NCBI GenBank assembly: GCA_020726505.1
Contig: JAHLEZ010000002.1
Location: forward strand, 2,976,001-3,040,000
Reading direction: 5' to 3'
DNA length: 64,000 nt
Origin: Leptodontidium sp. MPI-SDFR-AT-0119
Taxonomy: Eukaryota > Ascomycota > Leotiomycetes > Helotiales > Leptodontidiaceae
The notes under the pieces were generated by a model that did not search any database, was not told the DNA's origin, and saw only the letters and a program-made list of their open reading frames with translations. This document shows, one piece after another, positions 43,966 to 53,409 of the stretch (within the stretch, counting starts at the first letter, position 1; each line of letters starts with the position of its first letter). The position numbers were made by a program, and so were the translations under genes.

Positions 43966-44730
43966 ATGGAGAGACACCGAAAACACGGAAGAGTCCGAGA
44001 CTACAACCTACATGCAGGTCTCGCCGAAATCTTCACATCAGGCCTACACTACCCCACTTACCTCGCCGAAAAAGTGATTTTCTTCTCCAAACTTCGGGGG
44101 GAAGGGCTCGGCCGACTCCAAAAACTAGCTATTCATCGCTTCCACGGCGAAAGGATCTTCGATCTTCGTCCCGAGGTTGAAGATATTTCAGACAGTGCGG
44201 TATTGACTGCCTACTTCCAGTTCTTCGACGAGTTGTTTTTCTTCGGCAGTCTGGGAGGTAGCAAACGATTTATCTTGAAGTTTGATTCCAGGCTTGCCGA
44301 AGAAGGCGGACCGCGGGGTAAATTCTCCAAGCGCGAAGTCCTGAACGTTCAAGACGGGAAGCAAGGCCAGATATTTGAGCTTCTAATATATCGACAGAGA
44401 GGAGAGAACCGATATTACAGTCTTAGAGCGGCGCTGGGTTTTATGTTGCAAGGTATGTGTCATACGTTTCTCAAGCTGTGGCAGTGCAGGACTGGTGAGT
44501 GCAATGAGATGTGGAGTGAACACGGAGCAGGTTGGGCTTGGCAGGACATGGCTCTGGCTATCAAGGATGCGGTTTCGGATCGCCATTTTGTTAATCTGGA
44601 TATCCCGCTTGGTAGAATCGAGATGTTGGCGGATAGTTTGGCGGTGTATCCTGCTTTCTTGAAGGACGAGCAGTTGAGGAAGTGGCGGATAGATCCGAAA
44701 AGGCTTGCAAAGATGGCTGGAAGGAAATAG
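43966..44730 (+). CDS. SprT-like family protein with a degenerate metal site
   Basis: A single exon of 254 codons. The fold blocks resemble fungal SprT-like proteins: LTAYFQFFDELFFFGSL near residue 80, a beta-rich middle, then the active-site helix and a zinc-ribbon-like pair of cysteines (WQCRTGEC), and SEHGAGWAWQDMALAI, which corresponds to the family's GHG.AWQ segment. The catalytic helix should read HExxH; here it is LQGMCHTFLKLW, so the first His and the Glu are replaced by Gln and Gly while the second His remains. Without the glutamate, peptide hydrolysis is not expected. The frame is otherwise open and undamaged, which suggests either a binding-only protein or a recent loss. SprT-like proteases of the Spartan/Wss1 type act on DNA-protein cross-links; whether that applies to this branch is unknown. 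The start is the first ATG of this frame; an upstream exon cannot be excluded. Confidence 0.6.
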   Translation: MERHRKHGRVRDYNLHAGLAEIFTSGLHYPTYLAEKVIFFSKLRGEGLGRLQKLAIHRFHGERIFDLRPEVEDISDSAVLTAYFQFFDELFFFGSLGGSKRFILKFDSRLAEEGGPRGKFSKREVLNVQDGKQGQIFELLIYRQRGENRYYSLRAALGFMLQGMCHTFLKLWQCRTGECNEMWSEHGAGWAWQDMALAIKDAVSDRHFVNLDIPLGRIEMLADSLAVYPAFLKDEQLRKWRIDPKRLAKMAGRK

Positions 44731-45044
44731 AAGTAGGTAGTGTATGAAGGACTCACAAATTCGACGAAACTCTTCTGTATATTCAAGCAGCATGGCGCTA
44801 ATCTGCCAGTTCACACTGAGCTTCGGCGTATTGGTCCTAATATCCCACGATCTTGTTAGTGCTCAGAGAGTGGAAAAGCAACGAATAGGATATATACGAC
44901 GACGAGAAGCGAAATGGGTTTGAGCTGCTCAAAAATTGAATCGGTGCATCTCGAGCCAGTGGCTTGTGGAGGACGAGGTATATATGACGTCCCACCAAGA
45001 AGACGGCCACTGAATGGGAGCTCAACAAGATTGGGCTGTCTACC
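44731..45044. other. Intergenic, possible 3' remnant of the HET pseudogene
   Basis: About 310 bp downstream of the HET remnant on its strand. No family motif could be recognised. Confidence 0.4.
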
Positions 45045-45967
45045 CTACGGCTGGGGAGTTGGATCCATCCCTTCTCCGTTGGCTCTGATGAAAATACCAC
45101 TGTAAGCATCAGTTGATGCGTCGGCAGATATAGCCTTAGAGTATATTTCAGCCATCAGGAAAGATTCCCCAAGCCAATCATCATGGGGATCTTCCTTAAT
45201 ACAAAGTGAGTGTATCCGGAGGTACCGAAAGCCAAACTCACCTGTGATGAGAACCGCATCGTAAAAGGTCGGAGGAAGGTCCCAGAGACGGAATCCTGCA
45301 CAGTTCCTTTCTAGATTGGCCATCAGAGTTTTTGGTTTTAAACGACTCCCAGTGCCCCAGCAATAGCTCAGAGTGAGCCAACTGCCAGACTTGCCTCGTG
45401 CCACAAGTTTACTGTAGGAGACCTCTGCGAGCCCACATCGAGTACTCGAGCCAGCATGGTAGATTCGGGTGGCGAGGAACAATGTTCGTGGGTCGATGCA
45501 CAGATTTTGAGCAGGTGACGAATCATATCGAAACATTGAACATATTCACTGTGGCTTGCCAGCGCTCGCCTCTGGAACAGACCAGGTCTAAGGCGTGTAA
45601 TAGGGTCGCCCATGGGCGTTAGACGGTACAGCCTGGAAAATAGTCGCGGCATACCCTTCAGCCCAATACACACAGCATGGCCCGGTTTATGAGATTGCCT
45701 AAAGCGGAGTATGTCATCGAAGTTATGTTTGAATGACATCATTGTATTGCCAGTCCCAATAAGGTATTTGTCAAGCTCAGGTGATATAAACATGCTGCAC
45801 TTCTGACAGCCAGCTGTGGCAGATTTTTGAATTGCCTCTAAGCTGTCGTGGTGGGGATAAGGGTTTGCCGGCCCTACATTGAAGCCATGAGTTGCATGAG
45901 TGCCCAGAAGAATATCGATGTTAAGAACGTTTTGACATTTCTCGCAGACTCGCAGAGCATCGTGCAA
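45045..45967 (-). pseudogene. HET-domain protein, truncated and frameshifted
   Basis: Two overlapping minus-strand frames together form the start of a HET protein. The first (45967-45368) carries the N-terminal cysteine pairs (VCEKCQ, CQKCSMF) and the approach VLDVGSQRSPTVNLW. The second (to 45045) carries WLTLSYCWGTGS, YLRIHSLCIKEDPHDDW and ESFLMAEIYSKAI, equal to blocks 1 and 2 of the HET domain. They can be joined only by a one-base frame change around 45400-45440. RIHSLCI replaces the usual WIDSLCI, so the conserved Trp and Asp are also lost. The frame stops soon after block 2 and the long C-terminal part is absent. This copy is therefore non-functional. An upstream open stretch to 46092 may be its 5' end. 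Confidence 0.8.
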
Positions 45968-46092
45968 CCGGGTGCAGTCGGGCGCAAGCTCGTGATGTAC
46001 TGAGGCTCAGAGTAGCTGCTTTGGGTGCCTTTTGGGGTGAACTTCTTGACATATGAAGCAAAACAACGTCGCACGAAACGAAGACCCGACAT

Positions 46093-46396
46093 GAGTTATA
46101 AAGGTAAACGACCAGCGATTAGGACGTGAGGACGTGATCGGTCACCTGCAGCTAACTCTCCAATTAATAGACCGCGAAATCATACCGGTGGTGATCTGAG
46201 GAATTGATTGAAACCAACATCGCACAGCAGCTTCGTTGGAGCCTGGCCATACGATAAACACCATGTACTTTGCCACTTGGCGCTTAGCATGAGCGGAAGA
46301 ATATGCAAACACACCTCGCCATGAATCGAGAAGCAAGAGAAAACTATTGCCGTCAATATACATGTTCATACAGTGTTGGTTGTACAAGGCCCCTCC
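46093..46396. other. Intergenic, nothing recognised
   Basis: About 300 bp between the HET remnant and the bL28m gene; no frame or repeat of note. Confidence 0.5.
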
Positions 46397-47080
46397 TCAC
46401 AGCACGACGTTCCCCTGCTTCACTGGCTGTTCATGCATGAACCCAGGCTCTGCCTCCTCTGCCTCCATATCCTCTCCCACTTCAACTTCCTTGCCCTTCT
46501 TGAGATGCGCATCAAAAGTCTTGATCTCCTCCGCAATCTGCTGCTCTGTAGCGGCCTGTCCATCCGCACCCACCAGCTCGTCCTCCTTAGGCGGCAAGCC
46601 TAACAACTCTCTCTGCCGTCTAAACCTCTCCTTAACCCTATCCGTCTGCATAATCCTCCACCTCAGCTTCCATCCTCCCATGCCCAACTCCTTAATCCTC
46701 GCAGCCTTCTCCCCCAGCAGATACTCATCAAGGCCCCCAACCTTATCCACCGTCCTCAGCACCCTCGTTGTAATCCTCAACCTGATATAGCTCTGCATGG
46801 CATCACTCCATAGCCTCTTGTTCTGCACGTTGGGCCTCCAGTGTCGACGTGTCTTGATCTCGTTCTTCTGGGACACGATGTTTCCGAAGCGGATCTTTTG
46901 CGTACCGTATAGACCAAAATTGGATTGTTTGTAGATTTGAGAGGGCCCATAGGGATAGGGAGGGACGTCGGTGTGCTCCAATTTCAGACGCTGCTTCGTG
47001 GAATTTGCGAGCGTTCGTGCGGTGCAGCTGAAGCTCCGGAGATGGGTGAGGGAAGGATGCGATGGAGCGAAGAGAGGCAT
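46397..47080 (-). CDS. mrpl24: Mitochondrial large-subunit ribosomal protein bL28m
   Basis: A single exon of 227 codons. The first true ATG is at 47080 (MPLFAPSHPSLTHLRSFSC); the frame upstream has only a TTG. The N-terminal 35 residues are rich in Ser, Arg and Leu without acidic residues, a mitochondrial targeting sequence. Then come YPYGPSQIYKQSNFGLYG and KIRFGNIVSQKNEIKTRRHW, the L28 core, and RITTRVLRTVDKVGGLDEYL, the conserved end of the domain in fungal mitochondrial L28 (Mrpl24 of yeast). The C-terminal extension is charged and helical, as in other filamentous fungi. A structural component of the mitoribosome large subunit. No anomalies. Confidence 0.92.
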   Translation of the reverse strand: MPLFAPSHPSLTHLRSFSCTARTLANSTKQRLKLEHTDVPPYPYGPSQIYKQSNFGLYGTQKIRFGNIVSQKNEIKTRRHWRPNVQNKRLWSDAMQSYIRLRITTRVLRTVDKVGGLDEYLLGEKAARIKELGMGGWKLRWRIMQTDRVKERFRRQRELLGLPPKEDELVGADGQAATEQQIAEEIKTFDAHLKKGKEVEVGEDMEAEEAEPGFMHEQPVKQGNVVL

Positions 47081-47782
47081 TGCTGTTGTGGTGACGCTGA
47101 GCGTCAATTGAGCTTCGGGATGCCCTCAATGGTCGAAATGGAATGGCAGACTCGGTTGTCAGAGAGAGTCTACCGGTTTGACTGAAGGAAGCGCTGTGGG
47201 CAGATGATGGGTATCTTGACGGAGCTTTGAGATGTTGAAGCTTGAGGTCCATGATTTATTTCTTAGCGCGAAATATTTAAATCCTGAAATACAAGGCATT
47301 AATTAGTGTGCCACTCTCCCGATCCAGCACAACCAAACCAATACTTTCGAATTTTGAATTCTTTTACAATAAAGCGAGACCTAAAATTGTACATCGTTTG
47401 TCTTTAGTCTTCATGAATTGTGTGGGGGTAGTGTAGACCTCAAATATTTGTTGCGTCAATTTCACGGTTGAAGTGTTGCTCGCCCTATCCCTAATACCTA
47501 AGCTCTCCCAAAAATGCTTTGGACTCCACGTCATGTATTGTCTTTTGTCATTTCTCCTCTATCGCAGTCGTATAGAAGAAATTTTTGTGATGTCTTTGCG
47601 TAGCGCAGAAGTTGGTTACCCTAATAGCTAGTCTGTCTGTCCGCAATCTGATGTCACTCATGCCACCCACCACACACTCTCGAGAGCTACCACATAGAGC
47701 TCCCAAATACACCACCTCTGCAACAACCCTTTTCTATTGCCTTCAGAAGCCAGGAGTACCATACTTCCTGATGCCAATTACA
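47081..47782. other. Shared upstream region of bL28m and the first F-box-like gene
   Basis: About 700 bp between divergent genes. It may contain the true 5' end of the F-box-like gene, because its frame is open back to an ATG at 47651. No other feature recognised. Confidence 0.5.
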
Positions 47783-48745
47783 ATGGATACCCGCGAGGGC
47801 TTTCGCTTTATGGATCTCCCTCCCGAGTTGCGAGACATGATCTACATCGAGATGCTGGCACCCACGGGATACGTCACCCTCAAGCGCCCTGAAGTCGATG
47901 GAGAGGGTCTAAAAGCATATCCAACACGCTTCACGATAGATCCACGACGGCCACGTTCATCGGAGCTTGAATACTGGACGACCAAGAACGGCATGTCGCT
48001 CAAGATACTCCGTACTTGCAAAACTATATATTTCGAAGCGAGACACGTTTTCTTCCAGAAAAACTGTCTGGACCTGTCATTGGAAGATGTCTACACCGAT
48101 GTTCTCTGTGGGCTATTGGATCGAGATCTAGCTCTAGACAACTCAAACAATGAGAGCCTCATGCTGTTTGCTCGGTTTGTGACAATCGAGCTCGGCTTTG
48201 ACTTACGTGACTTGTTCCGTATTACGAAGGTCTGGGATGTCCTGGGGAAGAGCACCAAGTTGGAGAAGTTGACATTGAGAAACGGTCGGGAAATCGATGG
48301 ATTGTTCTTCAGTGAAACGGAGGCGTCGCTATATTACGACAGCCAAACCAAGAGGCATATGTCTCTAGAATGGCTAACCCTCAAGGTTGGAGGCTTAAAA
48401 TATTTGAGCAATGCACTAGGCCAGAAGGTACAAAAGACGATAACCTTTCCGGGGATGCGGTTGTGTCCCCCGACTGGGTTGTTTGGCAACGAGATTGATC
48501 CTCGAAATTATGGCTCTTCTCTCATAGACACTGCTAAGATGTTCCATGGAGTATTTGGTGGTGAACTCTGGGTGAACGGGACGATGTGGATGAAGGATGG
48601 AACGGAAATGGATGGCCTGGATAAGGCAATTGAGAAGATCAGAGAAGAAGGCATAGAACGGAAACGCAAACAGATTGAGGTATTGAAGAACGAGGAGAAG
48701 CGAGAGAAGCGTCTCAAACGACTAAAGAGAACACGCAAGACATGA
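47783..48745 (+). CDS. F-box-like fungal protein, family member A
   Basis: 320 codons from ATG 47783 (MDTREGFRFMDLPPELRDMI). An in-frame ATG at 47651 would add 44 residues; the shorter start fits the three related genes in this cluster, which begin close to the domain. The N-terminal motif LPPELRDMIYIEMLAPTGYV is the F-box-like helix pair of the fungal DUF7730/2EXR-type families. ILRTCKTIYFEARHVFF follows, then KLEKLTLRNG, and near the end GELWVNGTMWMKDGTEMDG, which member B repeats as GELCVNGGLWMKDGIEVES. The C-terminal 40 residues are basic and coiled-coil-like (EEKREKRLKRLKRTRKT), with a possible nuclear localisation signal. Proteins of this type may be substrate receptors of SCF ubiquitin ligases, but no member has a clear role known to me. 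Confidence 0.7.
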   Translation: MDTREGFRFMDLPPELRDMIYIEMLAPTGYVTLKRPEVDGEGLKAYPTRFTIDPRRPRSSELEYWTTKNGMSLKILRTCKTIYFEARHVFFQKNCLDLSLEDVYTDVLCGLLDRDLALDNSNNESLMLFARFVTIELGFDLRDLFRITKVWDVLGKSTKLEKLTLRNGREIDGLFFSETEASLYYDSQTKRHMSLEWLTLKVGGLKYLSNALGQKVQKTITFPGMRLCPPTGLFGNEIDPRNYGSSLIDTAKMFHGVFGGELWVNGTMWMKDGTEMDGLDKAIEKIREEGIERKRKQIEVLKNEEKREKRLKRLKRTRKT

Positions 48746-48859
48746 TTGTAGCACTTGAGTCTGTCTTGTCGGTGGCAGCTCCAATAGGAGATATCTAATA
48801 ACACAAATACTTTCAAATCATGCTCTCTTTAACTGCTGGATCAAAAGGGAATTCGCTTT

Positions 48860-49642
48860 TTATCTGAGACTTATCTCCTCTCCCCATGAAATGTCCAGCT
48901 CCTCAAAGCCCTGGCTAACAAATTTAGGCCTAACATCGCCCCCCAAACCCACACTACACTGCATCGTGTAGCTTGTATGCATCGTGACCTTGGGCGGGCC
49001 CTGTCCCCTTGCCCGTTTCTCAATCTCTTCAAGTGACTCCATTTCATCGGCCGCCATTGAATAGTCAAGCTCTGGATCCAAGGTCGGTGGAGCCATGTGC
49101 CACTTCATCTGGAACTTAGAAATTGGCCTCGCAACTGTCTTCTGAGCCCAATCATAAATCGTCCCCATCCTGACGCCTTCTGCGAATTCCACTTGTCCAA
49201 CTGTCAAATAACTTCCCAGCTGGTAGTGTTCGGCTTGCCGAATTTCCAGATTCGTCGCGGGAGGCTGGACAGGAAGCATTCGGCGCCAACTGGCTTCCTT
49301 CCTTGCATAAGCTGCGCATTTTTCGTCGCTGGAACCCCATTCGAGTTCCTTGAATTGCCATCCACGCTTCCCACGGCCTGTACCCTTTCGCTCGGTGGGT
49401 TTGAACCAGTGTGGGAAACTTTTTACAAGTAGCGGATTGAACTCAGGCTTCAAGCCAGGATTCGACGGACGAGGCGAGAGGAAAAGGGCTTGTTGCACCG
49501 ACAACGAATCGACGGCAGCTTTCCAGCTGCGGTTGACTAGCTGTGCGTGGATGAGAGTGTCTTGAATGGGTAGTTGCAGGATGATAGCTGTGGTAAGCTC
49601 CGGGATAGCGAAAACTTGATCTCTTGCCGATGTAGAAGCCAT
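48860..49642 (-). CDS. F-box protein
   Basis: A single exon of 260 codons from ATG 49642. Residues 10-50 form an F-box (IPELTTAIILQLPIQDTLIH, then AQLVNRSWKAAVDS), which binds Skp1 in SCF ubiquitin ligases. The rest has no leucine-rich or WD repeats; it carries conserved tryptophan-rich stretches (KRGWQFKELEWGSSDEKCAA, EASWRRMLPVQPP) found in a large uncharacterised group of filamentous-fungal F-box proteins. It differs from its neighbours of the LPPELRDMIY type and is not a close paralog of them. The substrate is unknown. No lesion. Confidence 0.8.
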   Translation of the reverse strand: MASTSARDQVFAIPELTTAIILQLPIQDTLIHAQLVNRSWKAAVDSLSVQQALFLSPRPSNPGLKPEFNPLLVKSFPHWFKPTERKGTGRGKRGWQFKELEWGSSDEKCAAYARKEASWRRMLPVQPPATNLEIRQAEHYQLGSYLTVGQVEFAEGVRMGTIYDWAQKTVARPISKFQMKWHMAPPTLDPELDYSMAADEMESLEEIEKRARGQGPPKVTMHTSYTMQCSVGLGGDVRPKFVSQGFEELDISWGEEISLR

Positions 49643-50179
49643 CCTTGGACGCGGGGGCGTTCAGAATCTGTTTCTAGTGCTGAATATAAGAAATAAACAA
49701 CGATGGTGTTCAAGTATGATACTGTATGAAGAAGTTAAGGCAGCAGCATCCGAGAGAAATCAAGAAGTGGGGCAGCAAGCTCAGCCATTCACTTGTGAGG
49801 CCGAGAGATTCTGAAGCAAATATGTTGCAGGTTTACAGCACGACCAAACACAGAGGAACAACGATTTGATACAGAAGCAAAAGGTAAATAAACATCTTAC
49901 TGCTAATAGTTTCCTTTTGTCAAAGATTGATAACATGACAAATACTTGTCCCTATTTTAGCGCTGATTGTCAGGTGACGGAGCTAGAGAAAGGGGCGATC
50001 TGGCGATCATCCTTCGTCAACAAGAACCCTTGGTCCTTTCAGTAAACATTTTTACAATCTTGAGATATGAAAGCAGCCACAGTACGACTACAATTTCCAC
50101 GTTGAGAACCCGACCAAACTCCAAAGTACTCAGGTAAAGGCGTTGGCCTATATGTTGGCTTAAATCTCCACGTGACGGA
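49643..50179. other. Divergent promoter region
   Basis: About 540 bp between the F-box gene and the Zn2Cys6 gene, transcribed away from each other. No specific element assigned. Confidence 0.5.
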
Positions 50180-51932
50180 ATGACTTCGCAGATTCAAGCA
50201 ACAAACACAACGAGTGAGGATGGAAAAGCCAAAAGAAAAAGACATCCAAAGAGCACAACTGGCTGTACCACTTGCAAGTCAGTTGGTTTCACAATATAAA
50301 ACTTCTAGTGATTGCCTCTCTGACTAACGAAATTCAGGGCGAGGCATCTGAAGTGTGACGAAGCAAAGCCTATATGTTCGAGATGTAAATCTGGCGGCTT
50401 CACATGCGAATATATGACGGCCCAACCGAAACCTAAACATACTGTGGCTGCAGTCCGCCCGAAATTGCTACCAAAACCAGTCATTCCAACCATCGAGACC
50501 CCACCAAGCCTGTTTCGAGGAACGACCCAAGACCAAAGGGCCTTTGACTTCTTCTGCTCCGTCACTTCCCCTATTTTGTCCTGTCACTTCGATGAGGATT
50601 TTTGGAATCATTTCTTATTACAGATGAGTCAGTACGTGATTTTCTACCCAATTTCCCCCTAGATATAGGAATTTGGGACATATCATACGCCGCTCATTGA
50701 CCATGACACATTGGACCATTTTCATACTAAACTTTATCGTCAGATCTGAATCGACTGTTTGGCACTCTGTCCTTGCCTTAGGGATCCTTCACGAGCAAGG
50801 TACGATTGATGATGAAGACTTACGACTTCTTCATCATCGAAACGGACTGAGCCACTACAACAAAGCCATTGTTCAGTTGACCAAATCCACCGAGCCCAAA
50901 TCGCAATCAGCTGAGTCTGTTCTTGTGAGCTGCATCATATTCGTCTGCGTCGAGATAGTTCTCGGGAATATCATGGGGGCAAGGAATCACCTCCAAGCAG
51001 GTGTCGAGATCATTCGCTCTTTGGACACACCAGGATCATTGCCGACCTTCTGCCAGTCTAATGGGAAGTTGCTCAAGGCGAATGTTGTTCCAATATTTGA
51101 TCACTTCAACAACCAAAGTTTCATCTACGGCCGAATTTTGACGCCAGCTACCAAGCGAGTTCACGAACTATTCGATGATGTTCCAGGGACATTTATTGAC
51201 TACCGTGAAGCAAGGAACTATCATACGAGTCTCCTCTCAGCAGCTCATCATTTCGCTGTCAAATCCTTGAATACTCCAGACCAAGATTCGGGTGAATATG
51301 CCCAACTCCTTGAGGAGAAGCAAAAGCTCCAAAGAAGGATCCAAGGGTGGGCAGATGCAGCGGAAGAACTTCTCAGGAGTAATCGACTATCGAACTACGA
51401 CCGTGGCAGGATATCCCATATCAGTCTCTCTCACAAATGTGCCTCCATGTGGGTATTCAGCGCGCTCAATACCGACGAGATGTCTTTCGACGCATACGTT
51501 CATGACTACGATGCTCTTGTCAAGCTTAGCCGAGTCAATCTAAACAAGTGCAGCGTATACATCGAGAAACCGCACTTAGCTGGGTCAAAGCAAAACTCAC
51601 ACCTGCTGCAGAGCGTATCACCACTATTTGTCGTCGCAACAAAATGCCGTAATCCAACTATTCGTCGCCAGGCTCTGAAATTGCTGCGCCGATATCCTCC
51701 CAGTCAAGGGTTCTGGGACTCCAAGCTGGTCGTCAGAGTTGTCGAAAGAATCCTAGAACTTGAAGAAGAGGGCTTGGAGGACTCGAGGGACCCGACTGGA
51801 GCGATTGTGCCATCTGAATGGGCCCGAATTCAGGCAGTTACTGTGAACTTGGACAAGACAAACGAGACCATGATGGCAATGGTCTTCCAACGAAAATTGA
51901 CAATTGTTGAAGAACAGTGGTCAAGAGGCTAG
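50180..51932 (+). CDS. Zn2Cys6 (Gal4-type) transcription factor
   Basis: Three exons: 50180-50277, 50338-50631 and 50744-51932; 526 residues. The binuclear zinc cluster is split by intron 1 and has all six cysteines: Cys29 and 32 (TTGCTTCKARHLKC), 39, 46, 49 and 56 (DEAKPICSRCKSGGFTCEY). A proline-rich linker follows. Intron 2 (112 bp, branch site ACTAAAC, acceptor TCGTCAG) was chosen because it yields LLQMSQSESTVWHSVLALGI, the standard motif of the fungal-specific regulatory domain; a shorter intron gives an unusual insertion. The C-terminal domain includes ESVLVSCIIFVCVEIVLGN and LQAGVEIIRS. It should bind CGG-type sites in the nucleus. The regulated genes are unknown; the neighbours are F-box-like genes, not a metabolic cluster. 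Confidence 0.85.
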
Positions 51933-52073
51933 GAGTGCAATTGCGATATACTATGCGACACCGAGGCTCTGTTACCGTGCGAGGCTATCCAACATGGTCC
52001 CACCAGCCCCTGCCTTCTGTAACAACATGTCAGATTATAGCTTCGACCGTGAGTCAGCTTCAAACATCCCTCC

Positions 52074-52080
52074 TATAAAT
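52074..52080 (+). promoter_or_regulatory. TATA box of F-box-like gene B
   Basis: TATAAAT lies 82 bp upstream of ATG 52156, followed by a CT-rich leader (TCTCTCTCTGTCTCTC near 52112-52134), a usual fungal core promoter layout. It supports this start over upstream in-frame ATGs. Confidence 0.5.
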
Positions 52081-52155
52081 CAGCCTCAACTTTCCTTCAA
52101 CCATTCTTTAGCTTTCTCTCTCTCTCTGTCTCTCGTACATACCCTCTCAACGACC

Positions 52156-53004
52156 ATGGCGCCCCACCTCCTCACACTTCCTCAGGAGATCCGTACCATG
52201 ATTCTCCTCAGCCTATTCCGCTCCCACACCAGACATATCGCGCTCTTTGCATCCACGTCAGCACAATCCACAAGAAGCTCCTCCCTCAAGATCCGTCCCC
52301 ACGATCCGAATAAAAGCAAGTCATACCTATCAGCACGCACCATCAGCCTCGCTATCTTACAAACCTGCAAACAGCTCAATGCTGAATCCCGTGACTTGGT
52401 CTGGAGAGAGAACACAGTCACGTTCCAGTTTTGTCGCCCGTTTCTCGCGGACCATACTCGGAGAGCTCTTTCGCGAATGCAAACATTTGGGGATATCATA
52501 GGAAGACATTTGCGTAATGTGGAACTGTGTGTATTTTTGCTGTGTAAGACCAACGCGAAGATAGTCTTACCAGCTTTGGAGTTCTTGAAGAATTGTGCAG
52601 GGAGCGGCGCATTAAAGAGTGTCACTCTGAGAAACGTATCAGTTGGTAGGGAAGATGGGTGGAATTTGTGTGACCAATTGTATCTCAGACGTTTCCAGAG
52701 CGAGGAAGACGTAGCATTTCTTCATGATGCTTTGCTTGATGCTGGTGGCTCTGGAGGTTTTCTGAGGGACGTGGAGAGGAAGATATTCTTTGATCTTGAT
52801 TTTGAATGTACAAACATGGATTTCCATACTTTGGCATGGTGGAGGAGCGTCGGGATGTTGGAGGCTCCAAAGAAGATCAGGAAGCTGCATGAGGCATTTA
52901 GAGGCGAGCTGTGTGTCAACGGAGGGTTGTGGATGAAGGATGGAATAGAAGTGGAGAGCATGAGGCTTCAGCCTTTAAAGCACGTGGAGAGGAGAGCGGG
53001 TTAG
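52156..53004 (+). CDS. F-box-like fungal protein, family member B
   Basis: 282 codons from ATG 52156 (MAPHLLTLPQEIRTMILLSL). The frame is open further upstream, but a TATA box and pyrimidine tract lie between those ATGs and this one, and the preceding gene ends at 51932. The N-terminal LPQEIRTMILLSLF is the F-box-like motif of the family; ILQTCKQLNAESRDLVWREN corresponds to ILRTCKTIYFEARHVFFQKN of member A; ALKSVTLRNVSV to KLEKLTLRNG; and the C-terminal RGELCVNGGLWMKDGIEVES to GGELWVNGTMWMKDGTEMDG. Pairwise similarity is low outside these blocks, so the duplication is old. No lesion. Possible ubiquitin-ligase adaptor; inference from the F-box-like start only. Confidence 0.7.
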   Translation: MAPHLLTLPQEIRTMILLSLFRSHTRHIALFASTSAQSTRSSSLKIRPHDPNKSKSYLSARTISLAILQTCKQLNAESRDLVWRENTVTFQFCRPFLADHTRRALSRMQTFGDIIGRHLRNVELCVFLLCKTNAKIVLPALEFLKNCAGSGALKSVTLRNVSVGREDGWNLCDQLYLRRFQSEEDVAFLHDALLDAGGSGGFLRDVERKIFFDLDFECTNMDFHTLAWWRSVGMLEAPKKIRKLHEAFRGELCVNGGLWMKDGIEVESMRLQPLKHVERRAG

Positions 53005-53409
53005 GTGTTCAGATTCTGCTTTCCTATGTTTTTAATGTTTGAATTTCCCACATTACAAACCAATTAGGCCGCGATCTCATCCGTTTCACACATCTCTATT
53101 CTCGACTCTCCATTCTCCATGCTCCGGTTATTACTTTTGTTTCATCTACAGGCGTTTACAATAGCTTTTCATACGCAAAAGTAGGAATGATTCTCCTGAT
53201 CCCCACTTCCACCCTTCTTTCCATAAAACTGGACATGATCCAGACCGCCTAGTGCTTTGTAAGATCTACCTGAAGGTGGAATATGCTTTAATTTCTTAAT
53301 TGCACATATCAATTCTACTATTCCTTGAGATGTTTGCCTTTTCTCCGCCCAAGAGGCCTTCGCATCAAGCTCTCCAGTTTGAGATCAATAATGCTGTTTT
53401 TGCCACATA
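53005..53409. other. Intergenic left of the 790-bp element
   Basis: About 400 bp; no coding frame. Its right edge is the TA target site of the element. Confidence 0.5.

Noticed and set aside
50632..50672. Short intron 2 in the Zn2Cys6 gene
   Set aside because: It leaves an odd insertion before SESTVWHSVLALG; the 112-bp intron ending at 50743 restores the family motif and has a good branch site.
51904..52155. N-terminal extension of F-box-like member B
   Set aside because: It overlaps the end of the transcription factor gene and spans a TATA box and pyrimidine-rich leader.
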